Positions 13,171 through 24,770 of a stretch of DNA of 59,515 nt are shown here, piece by piece. A program made the translations under genes and the position numbers. Under the pieces are notes generated by a model. That model was given only the letters and a program-made list of their open reading frames with translations. It ran no database searches and was not told the DNA's origin. The DNA comes from Chara braunii (Eukaryota > Streptophyta > Charophyceae > Charales > Characeae). The stretch covers positions 17,863 through 77,377 of the forward strand of contig BFEA01000322.1 in assembly GCA_003427395.1 (NCBI GenBank), read 5' to 3'. How positions within the stretch are numbered: position 1 is the first letter of the stretch; the number at the start of each line of letters is the position of its first letter.

Positions 13171-13610
13171 CTCGTGATGTCCACGAAGAAGCAACAAAAA
13201 TGGTTCTGCAACACAGTCTAGCACGGAGTACTAAGAAATGTATGGACCATATGCTGTCAGAGACTTAGACAGTTTAAGGAAATCACTGGTTGTCATCCAA
13301 AATAAAAATTCTCATAACGCTGCAAGTCATGTACCTGCATAAAAGCAAGTCTCGAGGTTAACTCGTCATTTAAAAAAGCTGGCACTCTCTCATCTCATCA
13401 CAACACGTATAGCGATATATAGAAGCAGCTTCCTGACCCCACACGTTTGCCATGAAAACAAGTTCGGTGCTCTCTCATCAATGCTTTGAATTCAGAAACG
13501 TGGAAAATATCTGTCTGAGCCATAACGAGCAGGTTTCTTCAGTAATACACTGATAATATCATACACCCTACCCAACGTCCAATCGGTCCCCTATACCACA
13601 ACTCACCCCA
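13171..13610 (+). repeat. Dispersed repeat R2, copy 2
   Basis: Direct counterpart of 546-1010. It follows R1 copy 3 without the 370-bp insertion present in the left copy. Confidence 0.8.
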
Positions 13611-14544
13611 TTTAAGTTCCGAGGAAAAACATAGCAACGGCCTTCTCAGCTGAAGAGATTCAACCGTTGGCCCTTTTGTGCTTCACGGTTAATCAGAAGC
13701 GCAGGTTGTCCTCCCTCATTGCAGCCTTTTTCAGATTCGACAGTTCAGGGTTTATGGTTTAAGGCATCCATAGACAAAGACGTAACGGCCGAATCCATTA
13801 CACTTTCGGGCCTACAGTTTAAGGTTCCAAGTTTTGCTTCATGTAATGGTCGAGTGCAGTACATTTTCGGATTTAGGACTTGAGGTATCCATAACAAAAG
13901 GATGGTACGATCTCTCGTCCCGTTTATTGCATTCAATTATGTGACAGGATCAACCAAGTTTGCACTAGCCACACGAGTGTACGACGAGTGACTCTTCCCT
14001 GTTCTACATATACTCAGCTTATGGGGCAGGCAAACCCCACTGAATGTCGGAACCTTGCTAAAAGGTGATGAAGTGGGGTTCAAGTATATTCCCCTAGCTA
14101 CCAACTCAGTCAAATACAGTGCTTTCAGAGGAATAAGGGCCACAAGCGGAACCTGATTGCTGATATCTCCTATCCATAGAACAACCCGAGATGTTTCCAT
14201 CGCAAAACAGAAACTCACCTCAAAGAGAAAGAAAGAAAGCGAGCTAAAGTTCTCCTAACCGAGCAGAAACAACTGCTCAAAACACATGCTCCTGGAGGCT
14301 ACTAAAGGTAAACCAAATATAGAGCATGTCTGTGTAGGCAAAACTGGGACCACATCGAAAGGTGTTATGGCAGAAGCGGGCACTCCATGTCACAAAGGTA
14401 GTTTTTCCAAGGCGTCCGGATGGAGAAGATTATGACCGTTGATAGACAGCCACATGCAACTCCCGTCCGTTCCAAGGAACGAATACCTTAGCAGCAGCTG
14501 CCACTGTAGTCAAGGAGGCCTGAAAGACCATATTCGATATACGC

Positions 14545-14825
14545 ACAGCTCAAAAATTTGTTAGCGTTTATCTACCGACCAACCCCTTCGCGAAACTCTC
14601 TCAAGTTCTATGGTTATTTTCATCCTCAACACCTGATCATCATCAAGAGAAATCGCTAGCTTACAGCATCGTTCGCTTTCGTCTGACGACCCGCCTCCCC
14701 ATTGGTCATTACAAAACGTTACGAGGGTCCACACCCTCAAAAACAAACCTGATGACCCCGTAACGAGAGAGTCGCATCGCATCAGAGAGATTCCCGACAA
14801 TTTTCTGTTCTCTCCCTACCAAACG
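14545..14825 (+). repeat. Dispersed repeat R5, copy 2
   Basis: Direct counterpart of 5725-6010, with a short deletion after the ATCATCATCAAGAG word. Confidence 0.8.
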
Positions 14826-15051
14826 AGAGTCGATTGTCCCTATCGTGTACTCATCGCAACCCGCTCTCCCATAAGAACTCACAATACAAGGACATACAAC
14901 CATTTCATTTCCAGAAGGATAAAATTGTTTGCGGTGAAAACCACCACTACCTAAGGCTCGTTCTACTCGAATTCGTTACCCTGTTATGCAAAATGTGCAA
15001 CACTTAAGATCCCTCAGAAACAAAAAAGCATCCACACCCAGATGCGTGTAC

Positions 15052-15976
15052 ACTAAATATGCCCACACATCATTTCAGTGTAACTATGACAACTTGGACA
15101 TCATTCGGATCCTCGTCTTTTGTTGCAACAAAACGGAAGCGCTGCTGAACGTTTCCGTACGCAGCCTCTCACATGCACATTTCTCCTTCTTCCACACTAA
15201 GAACACTTCCACACAAACTCACACAAACTTCGAAACGAACACCTTTCCTATCACCGAGTCCCTTACCTTTGGGACCTTCAGGAGACCACCACTCTCCTAA
15301 ATACTCCGTGGATCTCTGTTGAAACTCAATTCATGACATGTTAATCACTGTTTTTATGTACCAGGGCTTTCCCGATGAGCACTCGACCGTCGAATCGCGT
15401 GTGTCACCAGTATAACCAGGGCTGTTTCGCTTGTTGCACCACGGCCATTGTGATCTTAGGTCATCAAAACACCCAGGCCTTGGTAAGTGGTGCGAGCTGT
15501 GCACGCCGTTTCATGCACTCTCATCCCTCACAGACATTCGTTTCGGCACACCCCACAGCCTAAATTGGAAGGTAGCTTCACCGACTAAGGTCATCAAAAC
15601 ACGAAAGCAGTACACATTACCGTTTTGCGCACACTGTGGGACACTGATGATCGAACTAGAAAGTCCTCTGCTACTCAACGACCAGCTTAGACCAGATTTA
15701 TCTTAATTATAGTACTCAGCAACTATCTACGCGGTGCAACATCCATTAATGCGAGTTTACTCCACGTCCAATGACACACATGTCCAGTTCATTCTCCAAT
15801 TAAAGCGCGACTGGAGTGGCTCTGGTATTTCCCAGCCACCAAATTGGAATACAGAAGCCCTCCCGCACCCGCCAATGTATAAATACCTTGCACCAGATTC
15901 GGATGCTTCCATGGGAAACCTCGTACTCTACAAGCATTCAAGCACCATAGATATGCCACTGGAGTTCGAAAACAAC
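15052..15976 (-). repeat. Large inverted repeat R3, right arm
   Basis: Reverse-complement counterpart of 1312-2337, with single-base differences and small indels throughout. The divergence is too high for a recent duplication or an assembly artefact. Confidence 0.85.
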
Positions 15977-17201
15977 CAGTCACACAATGATGCAGGTCCT
16001 TCCAGATTTGCAGAAATTTTCCACCACACTAAACACACACACACACACAATCTGTAGGGGTTCAACCTCCTGATGAGTTGGTGATGTGGATTCTCAGGAG
16101 CTTAGGTGCATTCTTCCCCGCTGCCGTATTCCACTTGTGAACAGTCTGCCTTCAACAAGGGTCGAATGGTTTGTCGAATGGATTCCGCAGATTGAAAAGG
16201 AGTACGCCTCCTAACGAGTCGCTGGAACTTCAACGACACTATCTATAGTTGCTGTTTTTTTTGGTCTTTGCAGTTCTTTTGCGCAGGCAAATCACGAATC
16301 GTGAGGTCCAGAAGATAATCGGAGCAGTTTTGTCATTTGAATTCGCCTCTAAGCAAAGCCCTCATGCGCCGAAAGCGATCGTCACAATTCTCAGACCACT
16401 ACTTTTCATCAATCAATGGAGGCAATCATCACAGGGCAGGAAACAGGTGTCACTGATATTCTATTTTTATTGACACATCCGCACTCGTCATCTTCCCAAT
16501 AACCTCCTCACGACTACAAACAGACTAGCCGGACGAACAACAGTCGTCGACAGGGACCCCGCTGGCAGCTGCACCGGCTCCTTTGTAACCTCGACAGGAT
16601 TTCTGCGCTACCAAAGACTTGGACAGTCTGTACATCCCTAACTTTCATTACGGTGCAATTTGCCCGCGTCATACACCAGGAATAAATTACGTCCTAAGGC
16701 AATCTTTTTTTCTCCAATCCCTGTCCATCTGGGAGCATCATACACCTCATCATGTCCATCTCAACACCCCATAGAACAACGTCCGGGATATGAAATTGGC
16801 AATGATTGCGTCTATATCAAGCGGACAGTAAAAGGCTGCTTAGCTGAAAAGATTCAACAATTGACCCGTTTGCTTCACGATTATTCAGAAGCGCGGGTAC
16901 AACAAGACACCCAAAGAACATTCATCTCCAAATTTGCCGCGACCATTTTCAGGAACAATGCACGGTAAAGTTCTCACTCCACGGTCAATCTCCAAGAACA
17001 CCAATTTGAAGAAGTGAAGAGTAGATTGGTGGCATAATCATTCCTTCGGTAATCAATTCACAGGACGGGAACATCACGCGGCACAAATTTGATAAAAAGA
17101 TGAGCCACTGCAGTAGGCCAATCGGGTTTGCTGGAAAGTCATCCATGTGCGCCGAACTTTAGTGATATGCCCATGGAAAGCATCCGAGCTCCTATACACT
17201 C

Positions 17202-17676
17202 CTCGTAGAAACCCCAGTCCATAGCGATAGTGTAGTGGCATTCCAGGCTCCCGTCTCATTGTACCATTCTCAAAAGGAGCAGACATAGCCATAGGTTTAT
17301 GAACGCACCGTTAGTCGCCATGATGACATTTGTAGTCGTCACGGCCGGCTTAATACCGTGCGACGAGTTGAACATCTAATTACACAGCCAACCATACCAG
17401 TAGTGCCTGTTTCATCATTCCACCACCCTGTCAATACACGTGACCTAAATTCATATCGAATCAGGGGGGTCTCTACGTCACAGGCTTCCACATCAAACCT
17501 ACCCCGATGAAATTGTATTGATTTCTGCAGGTACAGATCGGAAGTCTTCCATATGCTTGTCATGATATTTAACATCACAGGCTAAAACAATCACCTTGAC
17601 AGCCATGGCATTTCTTTCCCTACCCTTCTCCTCGAAACCATTCCACCAAGAACACTGCAATTTCTTAGATGATGCC
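17202..17676 (+). repeat. Dispersed repeat R4, copy 2
   Basis: Direct counterpart of 2641-3212 with the internal 75-bp segment present once. Confidence 0.85.
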
Positions 17677-18294
17677 ATCACATACACCTCAACAAAAGAA
17701 CTACACCTCGCACAAGAATCCGAATCGCCATTTACGGATTAGTTATCGACTTCATCAACAATGCATCCGAGATCTCTGACTGAATCACGGCCCCATACCA
17801 CGTACAGCCTCCCTACTCTTCCTATCATATGAATAGCCTCTTCGCTTGCATTATCCACCATCTAATACACAACAGACACAAAGGATTAAGGTCCCCAGAA
17901 TAGCTTATGGAACCATCATGTCCAACTCAGTCCAGGCTGACTGCCGTGGGCCGAGCAAATCGCCAATTAGTTATCAATTTACACCGACCATGCTTGGCCG
18001 AGAACACAGCCGACGAGGACACTCACATTGGTGCGGAATTCCAAATAACACAACCGATGAGATGATACAAGTTCCGTCCAGCGTACGAACACTCCACAGG
18101 ACACTGGCGATGAAATCAGAGCTTCATTTGATCAATCTTGATTAGTAATTTATCAAATCCATATTTTTCTCATCCTCCCCCGCAGCTAGTAACACTGTAG
18201 ATAACCTAATAAGGCAATAGAATAACTGTTGCGGCTTCGCTCGCAAAAACAGATATGATGGGTAATGCATTCATTCTCGGGACAACTGGCCTAT

Positions 18295-18298
<4 letters not shown>

Positions 18299-18360
<62 letters not shown>

Positions 18361-18873
18361 NNNNNNNNNNNNNNNNNNNNNNNNNNNNNNNNNNNNNNNN
18401 NNNNNNNNNNNNNNNNNNNNNNNNNNNNNNNNNNNNNNNNNNNNNNNNNNNNNNNNNNNNNNNNNNNNNNNNNNNNNNNNNNNNNNNNNNNNNNNNNNNN
18501 NNNNNNNNNNNNNNNNNNNNNNNNNNNNNNNNNNNNNNNNNNNNNNNNNNNNNNNNNNNNNNNNNNNNNNNNNNNNNNNNNNNNNNNNNNNNNNNNNNNN
18601 NNNNNNNNNNNNNNNNNNNNNNNNNNNNNNNNNNNNNNNNNNNNNNNNNNNNNNNNNNNNNNNNNNNNNNNNNNNNNNNNNNNNNNNNNNNNNNNNNNNN
18701 NNNNNNNNNNNNNNNNNNNNNNNNNNNNNNNNNNNNNNNNNNNNNNNNNNNNNNNNNNNNNNNNNNNNNNNNNNNNNNNNNNNNNNNNNNNNNNNNNNNN
18801 NNNNNNNNNNNNNNNNNNNNNNNNNNNNNNNNNNNNNNNNNNNNNNNNNNNNNNNNNNNNNNNNNNNNNNNNN

Positions 18874-18948
<75 letters not shown>
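18299..18948. repeat. (CT)n/(CA)n microsatellite with assembly gap
   Basis: A TC dinucleotide run (18299-18360) enters a 513-base N gap (18361-18873). CT continues to about 18932 and turns into an AC run. Both flanks of the gap are CT repeat, so the gap is probably collapsed or unsequenced microsatellite. Frames translating to Leu-Ser or Arg-Glu repeats across it are not genes. Confidence 0.95.
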
Positions 18949-18949
<1 letters not shown>

Positions 18950-19646
18950 AAACAAACGAACCGAAACGAGAAAAACAAAAGAAATCGCGCAACGTGCAGC
19001 AAATCCTGTAAGCCCCCGACCCCCCATCCCCAAGCCCCCACTCCTTCCCAGTCCCCCAATCTGTCTCTCTCACACAAACACGAAAAAGACGGAAAAAAGA
19101 AGAAAGGAAACAATTGGAATCGCGCCACGTGGCGCAGCCACGTTGTGATATCTCGCGCTTTAGCTCTCCCCCTCCCGTCCTTGGACACGCTCCGCCTTCC
19201 TCCGAAACCTTTCCCCTTCCCCCTTCCAACCCCCCACTCACTCTCTTACAGACGAAGAAAAAGAGACGAAAAAAATAGACGATCGAGCGATGTGGCTGCG
19301 CCACGTGCACTGCCTTCTAACCCCCTCCCCACGAGGTTGCAGCTTTCCCCAAATCCCATCTCCCACAATGGCTGCACTTGTCCTCCGCCCCGATCTCAAA
19401 AACCCCAACAACTGCCGCACCCATCTTGCTTTTCCCTAGTCCGTACTCCCCCGCATCCTCCCTCTGTCCACTTTGCATGCCGATCCAGAGACGTTTTTCG
19501 CCCTGGTCATCATGTAACCCAATCCCATCATCATGTCCGCTTGTTTCCCTCTACTTCTTCCTGATGTTGCCCTGCCTGTGCTCCTTTCGCCGATCAAGGG
19601 AGAGAAACGAAACCACCATAGCCTGCTCCTCCCCTTCCCCCTTCCC

Positions 19647-19682
<36 letters not shown>

Positions 19683-19830
19683 TTAAAAAAAAAGGAAATG
19701 ATCCAGCCATGTGGCATGCCTTGAAACCCCCTTCCCCCCTCGACTTCCCCCTAACACTCCCCACGTGGCGCAAATTGTGTTCCTTCACCCACTCCGTTCC
19801 TCAACTGGTGCACTCGTCCTCTTTTCCCCT
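18949..19830. promoter_or_regulatory. Repeated CT/CA, purine, G-box, C-rich modules
   Basis: Three to four modules follow one another. Each has a CT or CA run, an A/G-rich stretch (CGAAAAAGACGG-like), a CACGTG-centred palindrome, then a C-rich stretch. The palindromes are GCGCCACGTGGCGC at 19122-19135 (perfect, 14 bp), CCACGTG at 19301-19307 and CCACGTGG at 19761-19768, with a variant GCCATGTGGC at 19706-19715. CACGTG is the core of plant G-boxes bound by bZIP/bHLH factors, and CT-rich patches are common near plant promoters. A regulatory role is inference, because no coding gene follows within the next kilobases. Confidence 0.4.
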
Positions 19831-20164
19831 CTCCCAATATTCTGATGTCGTTATTATCTTACCTTGTCCTTGTAAACCATGCTCATGCTCCTTATCTTCC
19901 TCGTCGTGTTCATCAATCAGCGTGTTCATGGAGGGGTGCTCTCTCTCTCTCCCTCCCTCCCATGCGCGCGCACGCACGTTCGTGCATACCTGTGTTGTCA
20001 TCTTCGCTATGGACAACTCCACAAAAGGGAGCATGCTGTGCCAGACTGTTTCATCGGATTTTCACCGACTCGTAAGGAGGTTGAGCCCCGACAGTCTGCC
20101 CGAGATGCGTTTGCGTGCGTGTGTGTGATGTCACGTTCCATATACACATTTGGGAGAGAGAGCG

Positions 20165-20450
20165 CACCAAGCCCGTATCACCCAGCACGTGACACCGAGC
20201 ACCGAGCACGTAGCACCAAGCACGTCGCACCGAGCACGTAGCCCCGACCACCAAGCACCAACCGCGATGCACACCGACCACCAAGCACCAACCACGATCC
20301 ACACCGACCACGACACGATGCCCCAAAGCAGGAGAGAGAGTAGGCGGGAGTATGCACGGGAGTAGGCGAGTCGAGCAGCCGCAAGTGTAGGCACGTCGAG
20401 CAGCCGCAAGTGTAGTCGCGTCAAGAGGGCGCAGGTGTAGAAGCGTCCAG
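20165..20450 (+). repeat. GC-rich minisatellites
   Basis: Two short tandem families lie side by side. 20180-20325 is built on CACCGAGCACGTAG-like words, then a roughly 30-bp unit with ACCACCAAGCACCAACC present twice. 20330-20450 is built on GTCGAGCAGCCGCAAGTGTA present twice plus diverged copies. The open frames here on both strands are by-products of the repeat. Confidence 0.8.
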
Positions 20451-20548
20451 ATGCCCCGTGCGTCGAGCAGGTGTGCGGGCGCACGCAAAAAGAGTAAACA
20501 TGCAGGCCGCTTGGGCGTTTTGAAGGCTGGGCTACCCTACCGGTTGTC

Positions 20549-20690
20549 CAAAGATCGAGCGGCGATCAAGGCCGTTCCCGGCCCGACGGCCCCTATTGCC
20601 CCGCGATCTTGAAGTTTTAAGATCGTGGGGCAATCCGAGCCGTCGGCCCGGCAGGACCGCGAACGACCTGGATCGCCGCGCTATCTTTAA
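20549..20690. repeat. Long imperfect hairpin (foldback)
   Basis: The innermost stem pairs 20595-20610 (ATTGCCCCGCGATCTT) with 20619-20634 (AAGATCGTGGGGCAAT) over an 8-base loop, with one mismatch (G-U in RNA). Complementarity continues outward through GGCCCGACGGC / GCCGTCGGCCC and GCGGCGATC / GATCGCCGC with bulges. Total length is about 140 bases. This would fit a small MITE/foldback element or a miRNA-type precursor. The two strands' translations resemble each other only because of the symmetry. Confidence 0.75.
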
Positions 20691-21002
20691 ACCACCAGTA
20701 CCTTCCGAAGCACTCCTCCGCACCTTTTCTTTCTCAATCCACCGAACCTCTTTGTTTCATGTTGATGCAACTGGTAAAAAACAAAGATACAGTGGGAGAC
20801 AGGTCCTCTAACGCAGGGGACCGGTACTTCAACCTGGGGTGTGGTCCCATTAGCAGTCGGATAGGAATGTGGCCGATCCAGTGTGACACTGACTGGCAGC
20901 GGCCTGACAGGGTCATTACGAATTTCTGGGGTGAGAAACCACTAACGTCTTCACCCGAACACAACGTACTGTCATTACTGCTGTATCTAGACTCAAAGGT
21001 GT

Positions 21003-21264
21003 CCCAAATACAGGTATAATGACGGTACATTGTATTTGGGTGAACACTGTAGTACCTTTCCCGCGTGGGAAAATAGGGAAAACTGGGTATCCTGAAAATT
21101 CGGAGGCCAGGCCCAACGACAAACGAAACGACTGCCATTGATAAATTTGATCGGCGGCTGTCGTTTCATTTGTCGTCGGGCCCGGCCTCTGGATTTTCAG
21201 GATAGCCAGTTTTTCCTATTTTCCCACACGGGAAAGGTAAAGGCAAAAAAAAAAAAAAAAAAAA
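21003..21264 (+). repeat. Foldback element with small outer hairpin and poly(A) tail
   Basis: A perfect 10-bp inverted repeat (CCCAAATACA at 21003-21012, TGTATTTGGG at 21031-21040) is followed by a roughly 187-bp foldback. The arm at 21053-21136 pairs with 21153-21239 around a 16-base loop. The outermost pairing is TACCTTTCC / GGAAAGGTA, and the innermost includes CGACAAACGAAACGAC with GTCGTTTCATTTGTCG. A run of about 20 A starts six bases after the right arm (about 21246). The poly(A) after a structured unit suggests retroposition of a transcript, but this is inference. Confidence 0.75.
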
Positions 21265-21305
21265 CAAAGACCTCCCACCTAAAATCACGGCATAGTGCTT
21301 CCCAG

Positions 21306-21330
21306 CCATCAGATCATTGTGATCTGATGG
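21306..21330. repeat. Perfect 11-bp-arm palindrome
   Basis: CCATCAGATCA and TGATCTGATGG flank TTG. It lies 40 bases after the poly(A) of the preceding foldback. Confidence 0.95.
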
Positions 21331-23920
21331 TGGTGGTTGCAACAACAGTGCAGAAAGTAACTGCCACATTTTCTGGAATAAACTCAATTTCTGTCAGCAG
21401 TGATCCTGACCCCCTCCATATACTCTGTGATTGAAGGAGGGCTCCACCCAATGAGATAATTGCACAACAGCAAGCAAAATACTGAAAATCTTCTATCCAG
21501 TGGGCCTATGGCCTACCCCACTCTCTTTTGGGGTTGGCCATGCCCCCAGTGGATTAAAAAGATTTTGGCGGGAAGCTTTCTTTGCACTTGCATGCCCAAT
21601 GTTAAGGAGAGGAGGAAGGGGAACCAAAATCTCCTTACTTTTTTGGGTAATACACGTAAAATACTGACCGTGGGATCACCAGTACTGCACGGCAGGATTT
21701 GGGTCACTCAAATACCAGACAAACTTTTTATATCCTATCCGGTTGCTAGCGTTTTTTTTTCTTTCCCTCTTATTTTCTTTTCTTTTTCACTTCCCCTTCT
21801 GTTTTTTTCCTTTTATTTTTTTTTCCCTCTTCTCTTTTGTTCTCCCCTATGCATGGCCAGTATTACGAGAAGGGGATCCGCTCAACCACTCACCACCTGC
21901 ACAGAAGGCGACAATTACGGCACCAAAGCTGACACACACAACACACAGAACAGACAAAAATGATGGCAGCGTATCCTTCCATGTTGTTATCAAAGGTTCA
22001 CTCACATTTTCCATATATGGTGAGTGGTACAGGGAGTCTTTTTTGGGGGGGGGAGAGGAGGGAGGGTACAATTTATTGATTGGCGTGTATCATGGTTACT
22101 GAGGGATATGCTAATATTCTTTGTATTAGGTCGCCTACCAGAGGGATATTCATTCCTTTTTTTTTGGGGACGGCAAGGACATCGCGGTGCTCCGCATGCA
22201 CAAGTACAAAAAAATATGGCATGTATCTTTCCATGTTCTAGAAAAGATTCATTTTAATTTTGCACATTTCATCAGCAGTGGACTCTTGCAACCTCTATTT
22301 TATTATGTGGTACTCCTATAAAACAAAAAAAGAAAACAGGGTTGCATTGAAAAACGAAAGCAGAAAAAAAAATAATAATAATAAATAAATAAATAAAAAT
22401 AAAAATGAAAGCAAGGCGTCACAGCACCTCAGTCACGTCCACGACAGAATTAACAAAAAATAAAACATTCTCAGTAGCGAGTTGATACATTCCCAAAGCA
22501 GTAGTATGAATATGCCCTATATGAGTATGCTCTACGTGGTATTGTGTCAGCATCCCGCGAAATGTGCCCTGCTGCCCTGCAATGGCACTAAAACGTAAGA
22601 GAAGAACCACGCAAATAAAAACAACGAAATCTAAAATTCACCAGATTATCTTAAAAAAAAAAAAAAAAATCGTCAAATTTATAGTTAAATACGTTTTTGG
22701 AAGTTTTGGTGTGAGCTCTCTCTTGTTCACAACCTTCCCCGACAGTTGTCCTCTAGTTACAGTCTCGTTTTTTGTTTTTTATTTTTAATCAGACCAATAA
22801 GGCCAAAACATTTCTTTCTGCCAAGCCTCCTCTGAACCTCTGAACTTTGCAGGTTATCCCACTTTCTTACTTTTTTCAACAGTGAGAAATGTAATGGTGC
22901 TTTAAGACCCGAGCACCGAATCGAATCGCAAACTTAAGCGTTGATGGGGGTGCAACGACGCATGCACAGTCGATTTATTAATGGCAACATGCGAAACCAT
23001 CCTCATAATTATTTTTTACACGAAATGAATTTCAGGTTCAAATTTATTTTTAACATCACTTTGATAAGTTCAATCCAAACAATTAAGACCTAGTAGAGCA
23101 TAATGGTTCAACTTTATGCGAGCACAAAAAAACTTCATGTGTCTCATATCTTTCTATTTTGTTCCTCAAGCTCTTACATTATATTCCTCCCGTAACAATC
23201 AAATATGTCAAAATACAAAAACCAGCGGAGACATTCTCAAGCACTCCATGACACAGTTCCTATGACCATTTACACCGATGATTACAGTCTAAGACCCTTA
23301 AATTACGTGATTAACTTTCTGCGCTTAAAGAGTTATTGTACCACACTTTTCGTCATTGTCATCGCTCACCACAGACACGTCATTTGCCTAGTTGCATCAA
23401 GAAAATAATTCAAACGAAATTAAAAGGAAAAAAAAAAAAAGCATTTATCACAGACGAATCGTTCTACACAATTAACCACTTCTTTCAGATTTGCATAAAT
23501 ACTCCACATAACACTCGTATTAACATGTTGAACACATTACCAAGGACCCCGCATACACGTTGCTCTACGATGAGCACCTCCGGGCGAGTTAAGCGCCCCA
23601 GTATATACATCGGAAGGCCACAGACGATAACACATCACCCATGGAATACAAAAACCACATCAGCCATAACATCATCACATAATGTTAGTTGAAGTTCACT
23701 CAACAACTCGTCTGACAATTCAAGACATAAATAGTCAAACTGACGGACTCTCAAATCTTGCTTCACTGGGTAATGCTTCCATACCACCACGGACACAAAA
23801 GCGACCTTGAGGATAAACATTAAATGTTAGGCTAAATTTGCCCCTCTGGAGAGTGGAATTACTCTCCAAGAGAGTCTTGATAGACCCCTTCATTTTAACA
23901 AGGCACTTGATATTAGTATA
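21331..23920. other. AT-rich sequence with no supported gene
   Basis: There are pyrimidine runs at 21750-21850 and simple AAT/AAAT repeats at 22365-22405. Frames such as 21460-21963 encode low-complexity Phe/Ser translations of the T-rich run. I see no domain, RNA gene or repeat pair here. Confidence 0.5.
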
Positions 23921-23922
23921 AT

Positions 23923-24135
23923 CATCCAGCATATTTACCATGTCCTACTACCATTGCGAGAATCATAGTTTTCCTCATCGAATACCCTGTTCAGATACCC
24001 ATCCTTCTGTTAGAACAACCTTCACAGTAAATCATCATGTCATCAAGTATATTCACCATGACCTACTACCATTACGATAACCATAGTTCCCATCATCGCA
24101 TACCCTGTTCAAATACGCATCCTGCCGTTCGAGCA
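23923..24135 (+). repeat. 118-bp tandem duplication
   Basis: 23923-24040 and 24041 onward share CCTACTACCATT(G/A)CGA, TACCCTGTTCA(G/A)ATAC and CATCCT. The copies differ by many substitutions, so the duplication is old. Confidence 0.8.
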
Positions 24136-24449
24136 TGAAATTACTTGACCAAATCTCATTCAATGACGGCAATCCACATGATCGCGACCAGTCTCAAACC
24201 CCTACCTCAAGATGACAATCCACATGAGTGGAAATCACCACCCCCAAGCGGTCATCCTAAAGATGCCTACCTAAAATATGTGCACCACGTTCTGAAACTA
24301 ATTATATAGCAGAGATCCGCTGTCAGTAAATTCGGCGTCACAAACATAAAAAACGACCCTATTTTACAATCAGGTCACTGACCTGGCGGAATGATCGTAC
24401 ATAAATGTCACAAGCTTCATTATGCAGTCAGAAAGATAACGCATGTGCA

Positions 24450-24770
24450 CTCACTCAAGAAGTCATCCTCAAAATCTTTCATCCTCCTCCACGAGTAAGT
24501 CTTGTTCGTCCACACTTCGTACGGACCATATCGGAACCATACCATTAACATCCAATGCTCACTAAGTTAGATCATCATACTACCATTGCACCGAATATAC
24601 AGGTGTAATGACCGCACTTTCTCTTGGTGGAAAAACGGACGATCGACCATGTTGAAGAAAATGGGTCAAATGACATGACTTGTCGCAACAGTCGAGGATT
24701 GCCTTTACGCAATGTATCGGTCCAAGAAGAAACGGATTCATGCTATATACCAAAAATCTCAAAATTGTGG
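24450..24770 (+). repeat. Diverged repeat R8, copy 2
   Basis: Counterpart of 3870-4165. It contains GGTCCAAGAAGAAACGGATT and the following ATACCAAAAAT word. Confidence 0.55.

Larger units (their letters stand above)
1..18240. other. Non-coding mosaic of dispersed direct and inverted repeats
   Basis: No open frame in this block shows a recognisable domain, and the longest ATG frames are what chance would give. The block consists largely of 150-1000 bp modules that occur two or three times within it, some direct and some inverted, with visible divergence between copies. The individual pairs are listed separately. Scattered single N bases occur at 10195-10340 and near 11797, 11886 and 12013. 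I could not identify LTRs, transposase or polymerase relics here. The block could be a cluster of rearranged non-autonomous elements or a complex higher-order repeat. Confidence 0.6.

Noticed and set aside
1312-15976. R3 inverted repeat as the ends of one giant transposon
   Set aside because: Arms are internally rearranged, lack matching terminal motifs or target duplications, and no transposition gene lies between them.
18206-19564. Long frames of 248-423 residues made of Leu-Ser or Arg-Glu repeats
   Set aside because: They run through the CT microsatellite and 513 N bases. The flanking parts have no domain.
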